DNA from: Bullera alba
Taxonomy: Eukaryota > Basidiomycota > Tremellomycetes > Tremellales > Bulleraceae
Assembly (NCBI GenBank): GCA_001600095.1
Contig: BCIX01000005.1
Location: 378,523 to 442,522 of the forward strand
Reading direction: 5' to 3'
DNA length: 64,000 nt
A program made the position numbers and the translations under genes. The notes beneath the pieces were generated by a model. It was not told where the DNA came from and made no database searches. It saw only the letters and a list, made by a program, of their open reading frames with translations. Below, one piece after another: positions 35,286-46,799 of this stretch (positions within the stretch are counted from its first letter, which is position 1; each line of letters starts with the position of its first letter).

Positions 35286-36326
35286 ATGTTTCCGTCGACT
35301 CGCTCACTGTTTAGGCACTCTACGAAGGTATTGGAAGCATGCACCACGGGCCCCAAGAGTCGCCTCCCACCTATCCGGTACCACATATTTGAGCAGCCGC
35401 TGCCGTATACCATTGGGCTTAAATTGCAGAATGACATTATCGAGAAGAGACTACGGTGGAAAGAGGCCGGAGGGGGGAAGGACGATATCGTTTTGCTCTT
35501 AGGTATGCAATAAGATCAATCGACTCTTGCTGACTATGGACAGAACATACGCCGACGTATACGACTGGACGGAGGGATAACTCGCCTAATCCAGATACCC
35601 TGCATCCCGAGGAGAAGAAGGTGCAGAATGTGGGAGCAGAGTTTCACATTACAAAGCGAGGTGGACAAGTGACCTATCACGGTCCCGGCCAACTGGTCGG
35701 CTATCCCATAATGGATCTCAACGCGATGGAGGTGAGCCCCATCCCACCTCCCAGATCGAGTAAGAAACGTCCTCTGAGACTGAATACACGGTGTGGTAGA
35801 CCCCGACGAGATGTTACGTAGACTGGCTGCAGGGGATCTTGAAGGGATACACGGAAGATATCGGCTGTAAAGGGATCATGGCCCCTCATCCCGATGGTCA
35901 CGTTGGAGTCTTTGCCTCGCCCACGGAGAAGGTACGTCTCCACCCGGAGAAGGACGCTGAGAATTCTAGGTCGCTTCGATTGGAATACACCTTAGACACC
36001 GGATAACATCCCATGGTTTCGCAATAAACGTGACCAAGGAGCCAGTGCCCTGGTTCGACCTCGTGCTGGCATGCGGCCTTGCCGATGTAAGGGCGGTTAG
36101 CCTGGAGGATCTGCAAGAGGGAAAATTGTCCGTTAGGGATGTTGCGAGGGGGTTGTTGCCCCGATTCGAGAAAACGTTCGGGAGGGAGTTGGTGGGTTTG
36201 GACGGGGAAGGTGAGGTGGGGGAATTGAGAGAGCTCGTCGAGCGGGCAGAGTCGGATGCCAAGGAGGAGAATGAGAGAAGGGGCGGCTGGAGGTCAGGTC
36301 CCGATCTGACCAAAAGAGTGCTCTAG
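35286..36326 (+). CDS. LIP2: Mitochondrial lipoyl(octanoyl) transferase
   Basis: It moves the octanoyl group from acyl carrier protein to lipoyl domains of pyruvate and 2-oxoglutarate dehydrogenases and the glycine cleavage system. The start at 35286 gives a basic presequence ([16 protein letters not shown]) suited to mitochondrial import. Diagnostic motifs are [30 protein letters not shown] (the RGG...HGPGQ core) and [20 protein letters not shown] (with the active-region G-x-H). Four exons are joined by short introns. It ends DLTKRVL, TAG at 36324-36326, and is convergent with the transporter at 36618. Confidence 0.93.
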
Positions 36327-36617
36327 GCCTGCGTCACGTCACATGCACGATGGTTGTTGTATACTACAACAAGTCGGGTGCAGGATTTTACAGGAGCACG
36401 GGCGAGACCATAAACACAGGTAGTCAGCGTCCAGGCGGTCCCGGGAGCACTACTGATGAATCCGTCGCTCGTACTGATCTCCGCTCATGTGCTTGATATT
36501 GGGCAGTACAGACCATCAATGAGCTGTGTACGGTATACATCGTAAAATCTCATCTATTATACTTGGTAACATATTCTATCTAGTTGTGCGTAAATCTCAT
36601 CATGAAGTCGTGTCTGG

Positions 36618-38442
36618 CTAGTGGGCAATGATCACTCTCTCCTCGTCCCCGGGTGTGGCCTTCTTGGGACGGTAGAGGACGACAAAGCCGATACCCCAGA
36701 GCAGGGTCCACCCGAGCATAAAGTACCACGAGATCTTCACGTTCGTGAGGTTCTCAATACCACCCGGGTTGACGGTGAGCAGGCCTGCTTGGACGGAGAG
36801 CGCGACGGCTGATCCGACTTGTAGCGAGACTTGAAGTACCGCTCCTGCCACACCTGCCATTTCAGCCGGGACGCTGGTCATGACGCCGACGTTGGTACCG
36901 GTGAAGACGAGCATGTTGCCTGCTGAACCAATAACACCGGCTGTGAAGATGTATTTCCAATATTCGGCGCCCACACCTCCGTTCCATTGGGTGAACAGGA
37001 CGTAACCGACAGCTCCGGCAATAACACCGCCGACGATCGGCCACCGGGGTTTCGAGGTGAGTTTCGGGTACATGGTCATGATGATGGTAATGGCGCCTGC
37101 GGCGATACCCTGGGGGAGGAGTCGAACGGCAGCGATGATGGCGCGTTCCGAGTGAACTCGGACAAATATCTCTACCAGCGGTAAGAAGTTGAGCGACCAC
37201 CAAGAGTAGATGAACAGGGCAAAGGCGATGAGCACGGCAAAGTTTGGTATCCTCCATGTCTTGGCGGGGAGAAGGGCGTAGTCGTCCGGCAACCTAGCTT
37301 CCCAGATGAAGAAGAAGGCGAAGAGCACCCAGGAAAGGAGGAAGGGGACCAAAAAGTCTGGAGTCTTGAAGCCGTACGAAGCCCCGAGGGTGAGACCGAG
37401 GATCAAGAGGATGATTGCGAACAACATGGAGAAGGAACCGACCAGGTCGAGCCGTTTCCACTTTGAATCGACCTCGGCAATCGCACCTTGGGGTTTAGGG
37501 ATCCAGTACAGCGAACCGACGGCGACGGGCAGGATGAGAGCAGCGAGGATCCTGAAGAACCATCGCCAAGCTACTCCTTGGCCTTGGGATGGGATGTACT
37601 CGACAAAGCCGGCAACGATGATACCACTAGGACGAGTCAGCAAACTATCTCCCGAACTCTGCCCGAGAGACCCGCTCACCTCGTGTTGGCCAGAGCACCA
37701 GACATGCCATACAGAGTGAACGCCTTGCCCAGCTCATGGGGCTCGAACACAGCGGCGATCAGTCGGAAAGAGGCGGGGATGAGGGTAGCACCGGCAATAC
37801 CGCTAACAGCCCGCAAGACGAAGAAGGAGTATTGGTCCGGAAGGAAGGAGATGACGAGGTTGAGGATACCGAGGGCGATGAAGCCATACGCGAAGACGGG
37901 CTTGGCCGAGCTGTATAATGGTCAGTGAGGTGCTCTTAGTTAACTCTGAAACGGACTCACTAGAGATCCGCAACACGTCCCCAGAACAGTAAGAATGCCG
38001 AAAAGGTCACTGCGTATGCTTTGGGTCTGTCAGCTTTAAATTGCTTGCCTCACACGCTACCACTTACACGTGATGACCCAGGACTGTGCCTCAAACTTGA
38101 TATCCAATGACTCGGAGATTGGTCCAGTGAAGATGAAGAATGCCTAGGGCGGTGTCAGCACGTGGTTCTTGGCTAGTGGGGAGGATCACGCACCGAATAG
38201 GACCAGACGTCGACGAAGAAGCCTAGGGAGAACACTGCGAGAAGTGCCCACTTCTTCCGCTGGGACAACTTGATGGGCGCGGTGTTGGTCGGCGTCTTGG
38301 TGAGCGTGGACTCGGCTTTGGTCGACTCGGTGTTGAAGGGCTGCAGTTCCTTGGTCTTTGCGTCGAGTGAGGGCAGGTCGGTGACTGTGGGTGACGGTGA
38401 AGGTTGGGCAGACTGCACCGGAGGTGTCTGAAGCGCGGACAT
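36618..38442 (-). CDS. MFS transporter (DHA2-like)
   Basis: A multi-pass plasma-membrane transporter, probably an H+ antiporter for drugs or small metabolites. A Ser/Thr-rich cytosolic tail of about 65 residues precedes WALLAVFSLGFFVDVWSYS. The cytosolic loop 2-3 signature appears as FLLFWGRVADLYSAKPVFAY, followed by SGIAGATLIPASFRLIAAVF, which resembles motif C-like sequences of DHA2 members. Later segments include FSMLFAIILLILGLTLGASY and MLGWTLLWGIGFVVLYRPKK. Four or five exons are seen. Ends DEERVIIAH. The substrate cannot be inferred. Confidence 0.88.
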
Positions 38443-39170
38443 TGTAGCGAGGCGCGACGAATCACTTGCAGTTGTTGAGGTGTCGTGCTTATGGGTCGTA
38501 AAAGGGTTGAGAGTGTGAATTGAGACGTTGTCTGCGCTTGGATGTAGGAGTGATGGGGATGTCAGTGGTCTCTGCTCAGTGTTATATACCCATGGACAGC
38601 TGCCCGAACACTGCTATCGTCTTGATCAGCTCTTGTTCGGAGTGCAAGTATGCTTGGTAATGTCTCGTCCTTTGTTAGTAAGCTGGGCGCGTTGCTAGGT
38701 GGATGAAGATTTTGTCACTCGGTCAAGTGGAGGGGTGGTGTGATTGAGAATGTGGAGGGGATGAGTGATCGAGATTGGAATATTTGACGCGTCAAACGAG
38801 ATCTCGGGCCTTGGCTGCCTCCTGGGCTGAATAAGCATGACCAAGCAGCTGATTAAGGAAACGTGGAGTGCCGGGTGCGGGGGGAGGTGGAGTTGGAAAG
38901 GGAACTCCGTCGCAATTTCAATACTCGGGTCACGGGTGACCGGTCCACCTCCTGGCAATGCATGATGCATGATGGGCGATAGCATTCTGCCGGTCTGCTC
39001 AGCGGCAGTCAGCGCTCATGCTTGCTCTCGACTTCTACAGGAGTATCTATCCGCGCCACAGAACTCGATAAAGGTCGCATTATGGCGGTGTCACCGAGCG
39101 GGCAGTCAACTCGACGGATAACGCTCAAGCTTGCCTATTCTCATCCATATCCCTAGCTTGGATGGGCTTA
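38443..39170. promoter_or_regulatory. Promoter region of the MFS transporter gene
   Basis: No gene is supported. A TATA-like ATATA lies near 38582, about 140 bp before the transporter ATG on the minus strand. Confidence 0.4.
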
Positions 39171-39599
39171 TCAAGCATTCGGTCTGGCGACATATGGCGA
39201 CTCTACGCCATTGCTAAACTCGTACTTGTCCCCCGAGGCCATACGTCTTCTTCTCCTAGTGACTCGACACCTCCACCACGCCAGCGCGACGATGATTGCA
39301 ATCACGGCGGCGGCAGCGCAGCTCGCGCCTGAATGGCCAAATATCAATATCTGCACGGATCAGGACTTGACACATGACTCACCGGCAATCGCACCGGCAT
39401 GGTTGCTCGCACTGTCCTTCTCTCCGGGCTCGAGACGCGTGATCAGAGTGCTCATTGTGGTCTGAGACGATGTGGATTGCGGGATGAGGTCGAGGGCGAT
39501 GAGCTGGATCTGCTTTGGGTTTTGCGAGGGTACGTCTCTTTCAATGTCCAGACGGGCGAGATGGGTGTTCACTTTGGGTATATCTGAGATAGACGCGAC
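39171..39599 (-). pseudogene. C-terminal part of a single-pass membrane protein, N-terminus missing
   Basis: A spliced frame on the minus strand reads QLIALDLIPQSTSSQTTMST, then SASNHAGAIAG, an intron of about 54 nt, and ASCAAAAVIAIIVALAWWRC followed by RVTRRRRR and a short tail ending YVARPNA (TAG region at 39171). The juxtamembrane NHAGAIAG, one hydrophobic helix and the Arg-rich stop-transfer are typical of fungal Mid2/Wsc-like or related surface proteins. No signal peptide or extracellular domain can be joined: upstream frames soon hit stops. It is either a truncated relic or the 3' end of a gene whose first exons I cannot place. Confidence 0.4.
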
Positions 39600-40121
39600 C
39601 ACCGCACTCTCCACATCTTATACACTGGTCCTATCTGCAACCAGGAAGGCGACTCTGATAAGAGCAAAAAGGAGCGAACCTCGCCCCGACGGCAGAGCGG
39701 GATGCCGTCGGGACGAAGTGAGGACTCGATCACTGCGGCGTAGCTCGCCTAAGAGCCGTCTGTGACTCTGTCCTCCCTTGCGTCGCAACCTCTAGCACCG
39801 CATCTCTAGTACATCGGACCAGCGCATGAACCCCAGTCAGTACGTGGATCTCTGAATCGTATGAAATCGCATCGCTCGCTATCGGACATCCAGCTATCGC
39901 TCATCTCCGAATGAGGAGGTTGTGAGGTTGTGACACCGGGCATCCGGCAAAGGACGGTGCGCTATGACATGGATCAACGATCAACTCAACTATAAGCAGG
40001 AAAGCATGCGAATTGGACCAGATGATGGTCTAGAAAGTGGAGCTTCCTCTGAGTAGCTCTTAAGAGGGTCGATTGGAATCTCACCTCTTTCGCTCCTGCT
40101 ATACAAATCCACCCTGTAATT
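39600..40121. other. Region before the wax-synthase gene, no gene seen
   Basis: The stretch likely holds the promoter of the MBOAT gene at 40122. Possible upstream exons of the membrane-protein fragment at 39171 were looked for on the minus strand and not found. Confidence 0.4.
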
Positions 40122-41443
40122 ATGGGAAGCACAGCGTACGCCGCGACTGGGGTCGTGGTCCTGCCATTGGTTATTGCCTACTTGGCCCACCTTCCCAATA
40201 CTAGGCACGTCCGTATTGGGCTGCTCCTGCCGACTCTTTTGGCAGGATACTGGTTCAGCACCACCGTCAACATTGCCAACGAGCCCTGTGAGTGATCCCA
40301 TTACCTCGACCTCGAAGGTGTTCAGTGTTGACTTGTTCCGGGTCATACGGGTAGTGTTCGCCATGCCCCTCACAGAGACGACCGTGAGTATCAGGCTGCC
40401 AACGTAGGACATGGCTGACACTTTTCTCAGCTCCAAGTTGTAGGTACGGTGTAATCGCCACAGCTGACACCAGGTCATCGCTGGCTCGTGCTACTATGCT
40501 TCCCTCCCCTCCGTACCGGTATACCGACCCCTCGTACACAAACCCTACTTTGCCAGTGTACGGCGAACCACTCTGTTCAAAGCGCTCAACCTGGTCTTCG
40601 ACTCTTATCGCAATGTGTCGCTCACCAGCTCTTCCGTCCCTTTGGGGGTACACCGACCTTACGCCAGTTCCTGCGCACATCACCTCTTATGGCTCACTCT
40701 ACACGCCCTTTTGAGCGAGATGGCCTCGTATCTCCCTTTCTATCTCTCGCCAAATCATGCCACCTTCGGTCTGGGCACGATACTGGGCCAGCCTCTCTGG
40801 GGGATAGGCCTGGGAATGGCAATGTTCAATGGTACAGCCGCCATATGGCATTTGTACGCTTTGCTATCCATCGCTTCGGGGCAGTATACCTCGGAAGAAT
40901 GGCCTAGGCTTTTTCACAAGCCATACCTGGCGAGTAGCCTGAGTGAGCTTTGGGGAAAGAGGTATCACCAACTCCTACGGGTGAGTCACCTGGACCGTTC
41001 ACTCTGTTGAAGTATTGGTTGACGATGGACAGAACATGTTCATGAGGTTCACCCAACCCCTCGCCTTCTCTCGACCAATACAGCTCATGGCGGCGTTCGG
41101 CCTTTCGGGCCTCTATCACGTTGTGCTTTATCACCCGTTCACAAAGTCGTTCGTCTGGTGGCCCCACATGACTTTCTGGCTCGGATGCGGAACTGGATGC
41201 CTCCTCGAAAGGGCGTTCTACAAGATCACCGGGAGGAGGGTAGAAGGGTGGTGGGGGAGGATTTGGTTCTGGTCATGGATCACACTTGTCAGTCAGCCGC
41301 AGGTCAGATTCGAGTTGGAGTCGGGATGGGTTAGTCGAGCGAGAGCAATGGCTTTGGAAAGACCAGAAGAGAGGGTCACGAATCATATCCTGGCGCTGGT
41401 GGGCATCGGACCTATGAGCTCGAAGACCTCGAGTGGGACGTAG
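40122..41443 (+). CDS. Wax-synthase-domain membrane-bound O-acyltransferase
   Basis: A polytopic membrane acyltransferase of the fungal wax synthase/MBOAT type, likely esterifying a lipid or secondary-metabolite alcohol in the ER. The N-terminal helices are VVVLPLVIAYLAHLP and IGLLLPTLLAGYWFS. The catalytic region is clear: SLSELWGKRYHQLLR (the S-x-x-E-F/L-W-G-x-R-W/Y-H-Q signature) followed by NMFMRFTQPLAF and then AAFGLSGLYHVVLYHPF, in which the second His of the family lies. Exons 2-4 are short, and the exact joins between 40285 and 40480 are uncertain. Ends MSSKTSSGT, TAG at 41441-41443. Confidence 0.75.
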
Positions 41444-41623
41444 ACGACGTTAGTAGTCAGGTGTGCAAGATAGAGTCAGGGAAATGCATAGAGCTGGGAT
41501 CACAGTGAGCCAGGTGTCGGCTTTGTCGCTGTTGTATCTCGGACCAAAGTGCTTCACTCTAATGCTCCCGCTCGAGCGTCTCCTACCATGCCCTTGGAAT
41601 CGGAACCCGCTCCTTCAATACAT

Positions 41624-43159
41624 CTACTTCTCCTTGCTGTATCTCCTCTGCGAGTCCCTAAGACCCCGCTCATACCCGATCGCCTCGGCTCTCGCCAATT
41701 CCGCACCCCTGCTCTCCACCAATGTCAGGGCGCTACGTCTCAGCGCGTGGATCGAGCTGAGGGTGAGCCTGGCTAGATGCCTCCTGGTGCATTCCTCCGC
41801 GTCTTGCATTTGGAAGAGGTTGTGGGTGCTATATCGAATCATGCTTATACACCGCAGTGCCACGCGGAGGAAGGGGTCGCTTTGGAGGTCCAGCTGCTCG
41901 TCGGGCTGGGTGGGCTGGGCTTGAGAGAATATCTCGACGTCTTGACTAGAACTGGCTGAGGAGCAGCAGTCAGCAAGCAAGGAGAGTGATCGTGGAGGGT
42001 TACAGATAGAAGACACACCTTGCCCATGGCTCCTCTCGGCATCCCCGCCTGGGGAATGCTCAGACCCGCTGCCGACCGCGCCCAAGCTGTGATCCACGGA
42101 TCCGACGGGAGAGTCGCTGTGAAGCTCCTCTGAGCTGTCGACCCCTTCTTGCACAGTCTGTAAAGCGATTGTCGACTCTTCCGACCCCCGAATTGATCCC
42201 AGAAGTTCCACAGAGTTCTCGGGATGCTTGATTGCCGCGCTACCTCTTGAGGCGGTCGAGATTGGCGGCTGGGGAGCCTTCGCATAGTCGGTATTATTGT
42301 GCTGACGCTTCTGCTTCTTGGTCTGCTGGGTGTCCGACGACTCGACTTTGCTCTTCTTTTGTACTGGAACAGCCCCTATCAAAGGTCAGCCTTGCAGTTT
42401 GATCGCGTTGCCTTGATTTCACATACTTTTTTCTCCAAGCGCTCCCACCGCGTGCCCCTGGCTTACAGCCGCCCAACCGCCACTCCCGACGAGCGATGGG
42501 GCCTGACTTGCAACCGACGGCTCCGGCTGGACGACCCTGTCTGCAACCCATCAGCTAATCACAACGAAAGTACTGCTCTCGATGCGCTACTCACGGGCCA
42601 GCTTGTGCGCCTCGGCCATTGGTCCCAATACCCGCCCGGCGACCTCACAGCTCTCAGCATCGGTGTGGCCCACAAGCTGGCAATAGGCGCATTCCTGCGT
42701 TATCCTCCACTGCCGATCGCCGGACGCGACTCCCTGTAGGAAGAGAGTTGGTAAATTCGCCTGGGAAGCCTTCTCGCATATTTGCCCATGGAGCCTAAGA
42801 TGTTGTGAGCCGCGATCTCATTCCATGACGGAGGATGAGTACATTCTCGAGTCGAGGAAGAGGAGATAGACTTACTGGAAGAACATTGGTTCAGGGATCA
42901 TCCTCTCTTTATCCAAGAGCGCATCTAGGTCCTCACTCGAGGGGAAGTACCTGGTCGCAGGGTGCATCCACCGTGGCAGAGACTCCGACGCTAGGTTTTC
43001 TAGGCCGAGCACCTTTCGCCCAGTGTCTGTTTCCCGCGCCTTGATCGCCTTGGAGGACATGTAGATCGGATCGCCGTAGGCCTGGTTGATGGCGAACATC
43101 ATGACTTCGTGACTGGCTCGATGGCACGCTTTGAGATGGGAAGGGAAGAGACCGCTCAT
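41624..43159 (-). CDS. Unrecognised protein with a zinc-knuckle-like motif
   Basis: I do not recognise the family. The start chosen is ATG 43159, giving MSGLFPSHLKACHRASHEVM. The second exon carries ECAYCQLVGHTDAESC, which is C-x2-C-x4-H-x5-C, one residue off the canonical CCHC zinc knuckle. The third and fourth exons are Ser/Pro/Gln-rich with a basic QKKSKVESSDTQQTKKQKRQ patch that could be a nuclear signal. The C-terminal part is helical (CTRRHLARLTLSSIHALRRS) and ends YSKEK. An intron near 41960-42020 is 63 nt with no in-frame stop, so retained and spliced forms would both be readable. A nucleic-acid-binding nuclear protein is a guess. Confidence 0.55.
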
Positions 43160-43671
43160 GCTATGTGGCGACACGTGATGTAACGTGGAGAGTGGTGAAA
43201 ACGAAGGAGAAGGGGTTGACGATGATGATGAGGAAAAGGAAGGACACAGCGGGATCCACGGAGGCGATCCGAGCGGCAGGGAATTCGGGTTCGGGCAGGC
43301 GGGCAGCCTCTCGATGTTGTAGTCAGCAGCAAGCAGCTCGACCAGGTTAAGAACCCAAAGCAGTCAGTTCAGGCGCCTCACGAGCTCAGACGCAGCATGA
43401 TAGCGACATTTTGGTTAGCAAAAGCGGAGGCGTGGCCTAGGAGGAAGGTTCAATGAAGTGAGCGCTGTTGAAGATGTGACATCGCATACATCGTCGGTGG
43501 GGGTGGCGAGTGAGTCTCGTCATGTCTGCTAGAGATACCTGCTTTCGTCAGCTCAATGCGCAGCCAAAGTCATGCCTCTATCACTTACAACATTCGTGAT
43601 AGGTCGTTAATTGTCGTCATGCCTCGGTAGGCTGCTCTTTCTCGTGCTCCAAGATCCTTCTTCACGGCTGC
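43160..43671. other. Intergenic region between two minus-strand genes
   Basis: It holds the promoter of the zinc-knuckle-like gene and the 3' region of PSF1. No gene or clear repeat was seen. Confidence 0.45.
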
Positions 43672-44286
43672 CTACACCTCCTCCAGGAATCCCTGGATGA
43701 TCAACCGCTCCACCTGACTCCTAGCCAGTCTAAACCTCTCCCCTTTTCTGAAGTCGATCCTTTCCCCGCCCTCCAGTATCACTTCGCCGGCGTCCTTGAT
43801 GACCCTCACATCCACCATGTACTCCCCAGGCGGCCTATCTATCCCCGCCGTCAAATCCAATACGTCCAGGAAATCCGTCTTGTAGTCGAGGATCAGATTG
43901 TTGTAACCTCTCAAAAAGTCGAGCTCTTGTGGTGAGAGATTTGACCGAATGTCCCCTTCGTTCAGATACGCCAGAGACCCTCCAGAGTCCCAGAATCGCT
44001 CTTTCACCCCTCCTACCCTCGTGGCGAGGTACGCCAGCAGACAGCGCTTATTCCGCCTCGCGCTGAGATGCTGTACTGTCAAGCTACAGACCAAAGACCG
44101 GTCTTGGGAGAGTGCGGCGCCGTGTCGGTCTGCCGCGGCTGTTATGGACGCGCCGAGCTGTCGAGTCTCGAGGGCGATTGACAGGATGAGCGGTAGCGCG
44201 TATTTCGGGAGAGGGAGTTGGGGTGTGGTTGCCAGTGTCGACCTGTGGGAGCCAGTGACCAGCTGCAGAGCGAGGTCCCCGTGCAT
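43672..44286 (-). CDS. PSF1: GINS complex subunit Psf1
   Basis: Part of the replicative CMG helicase (Cdc45-MCM-GINS) needed for chromosomal replication. The ATG at 44286 gives the family-typical start MHGDLALQLVTGSHRS. Further hallmarks are SARRNKRCLLAYLATRV, NLSPQELDFLRGYNNLILDY, LDLTAGIDRPPGEYMVDVRV and the C-terminal B-domain end RLARSQVERLIIQGFLEEV. It is a single exon of 204 residues, close to the family size. It is divergent from LSC1, with 222 bp between the starts, so the two share a compact promoter. Confidence 0.92.
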   Translation of the reverse strand: MHGDLALQLVTGSHRSTLATTPQLPLPKYALPLILSIALETRQLGASITAAADRHGAALSQDRSLVCSLTVQHLSARRNKRCLLAYLATRVGGVKERFWDSGGSLAYLNEGDIRSNLSPQELDFLRGYNNLILDYKTDFLDVLDLTAGIDRPPGEYMVDVRVIKDAGEVILEGGERIDFRKGERFRLARSQVERLIIQGFLEEV

Positions 44287-44508
44287 GTTGGTGTGGTGTT
44301 TGTAGGAGATTATCAAGAGAGTGCTCTATGCTACGCGTAGTAGAGAGGTCACCTCGCCTGGCCCTGTGTGGTGAGCGGAGTTAATCGGCAATTCTCCGAC
44401 CAAGAAGCGGATTCGAATCCCACAACCAATTCCTCTTCCTCCTTATGACACTCGAGTACATCTCTATAGCTCATTCTCACTTCACCTTACATATCCCATA
44501 CAGACACC
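44287..44508. promoter_or_regulatory. Short divergent promoter of PSF1 and LSC1
   Basis: A 222-bp gap between two opposite starts. It contains a GATTCGAATCC sequence resembling a tRNA B box, but no tRNA can be folded from it. Confidence 0.55.
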
Positions 44509-45713
44509 ATGCTTCGTTCCATCATCGCCCCAGCATCCGCCTCGGGTAGGTGTCACCGAGATTGTTCCTCGCTGACCGTCAGTCCGAACCTTCGCGACGA
44601 GCGCCAAACGTGCTAGCTACGAGGACACCATTAAGAACATCCTCATCAGTGAGTCCACTTTCTGTCGCCTCGCTGACGTTCAGACAAGGACACAAAGGTC
44701 CTCGTCCAGGGCTTCACGGGTAAAACGGTGCGTGACCTCCACCCAGCAGCACTGACCTGTAGGGTACATTCCACGCGCAACAGGCCATCGACTATGGAAC
44801 AAGGATGATTGGCGGAACCAACCCAAAAGTGAGTACCGGGAGACTCGTTTCTTGCTGACGCTTTAGAAAGCCGGCACTGAGCATCTCGGTCTCCCCGTCT
44901 TCGGCTCTGTCGCCGACGCCGTCAAGAACGCCCAGCCCGACGCTTCGGTCATCTACGTCCCACCCCCTTTCGCCGCGGACGCAATCATCGAGGCTATCGA
45001 GAATGAGATTAAGCTCATCGTCACCATCACCGAGGGTATCCCCCAACGTGACCAGATCCGAGTGTTCAACGCTCTCAAGTCTCAGAGCGCCTCGAGAATG
45101 ATTGGCGGAAACTGCCCAGGTATCATTAGCGAGGGCTGCAAAATGGGTATCATGCCAGGACACATTTTCAAGCAGGGCAAAATCGGTGTCGTCTCGCGAT
45201 CCGGAACGTGAGTGGAAATTCAACGACTTTTGCTGACTCTGTAGTCTCACATACGAGGCTGTCAAGTGAGTTCAATGTCTGGAGCTCGGAGCTAACTCTA
45301 GCCAAACCACGCTCGTCGGTCTAGGACAATCCCTCACTGTGGGTATTGGCGGTGACCCATTCCCCGGAACGCAACACATCGACGTCGTCAAAGTCCTCCT
45401 GTCGGACCCAAGGACCGAGGGTATCGTGCTCATTGGAGAAATTGGTGGATCCATGGAGGAAGAGGCCGCAGAGTACCTCGAGAAGCACAACAAGAACTCG
45501 GCCAACCCCAAGCCCGTCGTCGCTTTCATTGCCGGACGGACCGCTCCACCAGGCCGACGAATGGGTCACGCAGGTGCCATCATCTCGGGCGGAAAGGGTG
45601 CTGCCAGCGACAAGGTCAAGGCGTTGGAAAAGGCCGGTGCGGTCATTGCCGAGAGTCCAGCGCAGATTGGAAGGTTGATGCTGGAGGCTATGAAGAAGGC
45701 CGGTAAGGCATAA
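44509..45713 (+). CDS. LSC1: Succinyl-CoA ligase alpha subunit, mitochondrial
   Basis: With the beta subunit it converts succinyl-CoA to succinate in the citric-acid cycle, making ATP or GTP. The first exons encode a presequence ([27 protein letters not shown]). The CoA-binding part follows: [38 protein letters not shown] and [14 protein letters not shown]. The ligase part has [18 protein letters not shown] and the phosphohistidine loop [11 protein letters not shown]. Seven or eight exons are joined by introns of about 45-50 nt, several exons being very short. It ends AMKKAGKA with TAA at 45711-45713. Confidence 0.95.
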
Positions 45714-46015
45714 AGTGAGGTGGAATTCGAGCTGCATCGCAGCGAGAATGAGAGAATGGCTCGCGGAGCACGAGCATAGCTAGTGTAGCGAGAGGAAATG
45801 TAGTAAAGATGTAAGGGCACAGGTGGTTGAACAATTCGATGCACATTCTTGCCTGTCTGGAACCTAGCAGGGTTCACGCGGACCAGCTCTTGACCCGGTA
45901 TGGATGCCAAGTCTTGCGGGTGATGATCTGCGATGATACGAAGTACATTGCCTGCCTATGATTTGGCGAAAGTCCTACTATGATCCGGCGACATGAAGTC
46001 CAATCTATCCAGTCA
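45714..46015. other. Convergent 3' regions of LSC1 and HYPK
   Basis: About 300 bp between two converging stops. No gene or repeat was recognised; it should contain both polyadenylation regions. Confidence 0.45.
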
Positions 46016-46514
46016 TTATGCGCCGACCGAGCTCGCTCTTGGTTTCGGTTTCACCAGCCGTATCAACGCTTTTACCACATCTCCCTCCTCCTTCAACGCG
46101 GCCTCGGCTTCCGACTTGCTACAGCTGACTTGCGAGGCCTACAGCCCCAGTGGATATCAGCTAGATTCACACCCTCCCCCTTGTTTGCTTGACTCACGAT
46201 GAAATCCACATCCTCCGACTTCACGCTCTGGGTCTTGCTTTGCCCGACGTCCAGAGCCGCCATTGCGCTTTGTGCCTTTTTGCCCTCTTCTTGAGTTATC
46301 CGTTTCCGCTCGAGGTCCAACACTGCGTTCTCGAGGTTGCCTATCGGTTCAAAGGTCAGCACTCGGGTCTGATCAGCTAGTAAGGACGGCAGGTGCACAC
46401 TTTTGTTATATGATCCACCGTCGAGAAACTGAGGGAAATCAGCCCGTCTTTTCGATACAAGAGACTCACGTCGATGATGACCTCGCCTTGAGGCACTCTT
46501 GAGCTGGATGCCAT
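46016..46514 (-). CDS. HYPK-like NatA-associated protein with UBA-like domain
   Basis: HYPK binds and regulates the ribosome-associated N-terminal acetyltransferase NatA. Four exons encode about 112 residues. Splicing at GTGTGC...GATAG joins FLDGGSYNK to SNLENAVLDLERKRITQEE, matching the SSNLETAM-type helix of HYPK, and the last exon gives the UBA-like fold SQVSCSKSEAEAALKEEGDV and VKALIRLV. The protein ends RASSVGA, TAA at 46016-46018. The start MASSSRVPQGEVIID is the only ATG that feeds this frame. Size and layout fit HYPK; a NAC-alpha-like UBA protein is the alternative but is normally longer with a NAC domain. Confidence 0.75.
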
Positions 46515-46799
46515 GGTGCGGTGTGTCCTGTTAATGTAAGAGTACCCTCGCTGTAGATCAACTGTAGAGGTTGGAGAGGTCGATGATCTTTTGGCTGTGA
46601 CCATGACCACGTGGAGTCTTTACGTAACGCGTCGGCCGGCGATGATCATGTCCGTGTGGCCGTGTGCTCCCAAGCCCAAGGGCGCTCAGCGTTAGGTAGT
46701 CGTGGCAGCCATCGTCTGCAGATCCGGCAAGTATCGTCTCTTCTACTGGTATCACTCGTCAGCTGGCGCTCAGGACACGGTGATCGCTGCTCATCCACC

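Noticed and set aside
44350..44440. Possible tRNA with GATTCGAATCC B-box-like sequence
   Set aside because: No acceptor stem pairs on either strand, the T-stem has mismatches and the candidate anticodon loop lacks the invariant T before the anticodon.
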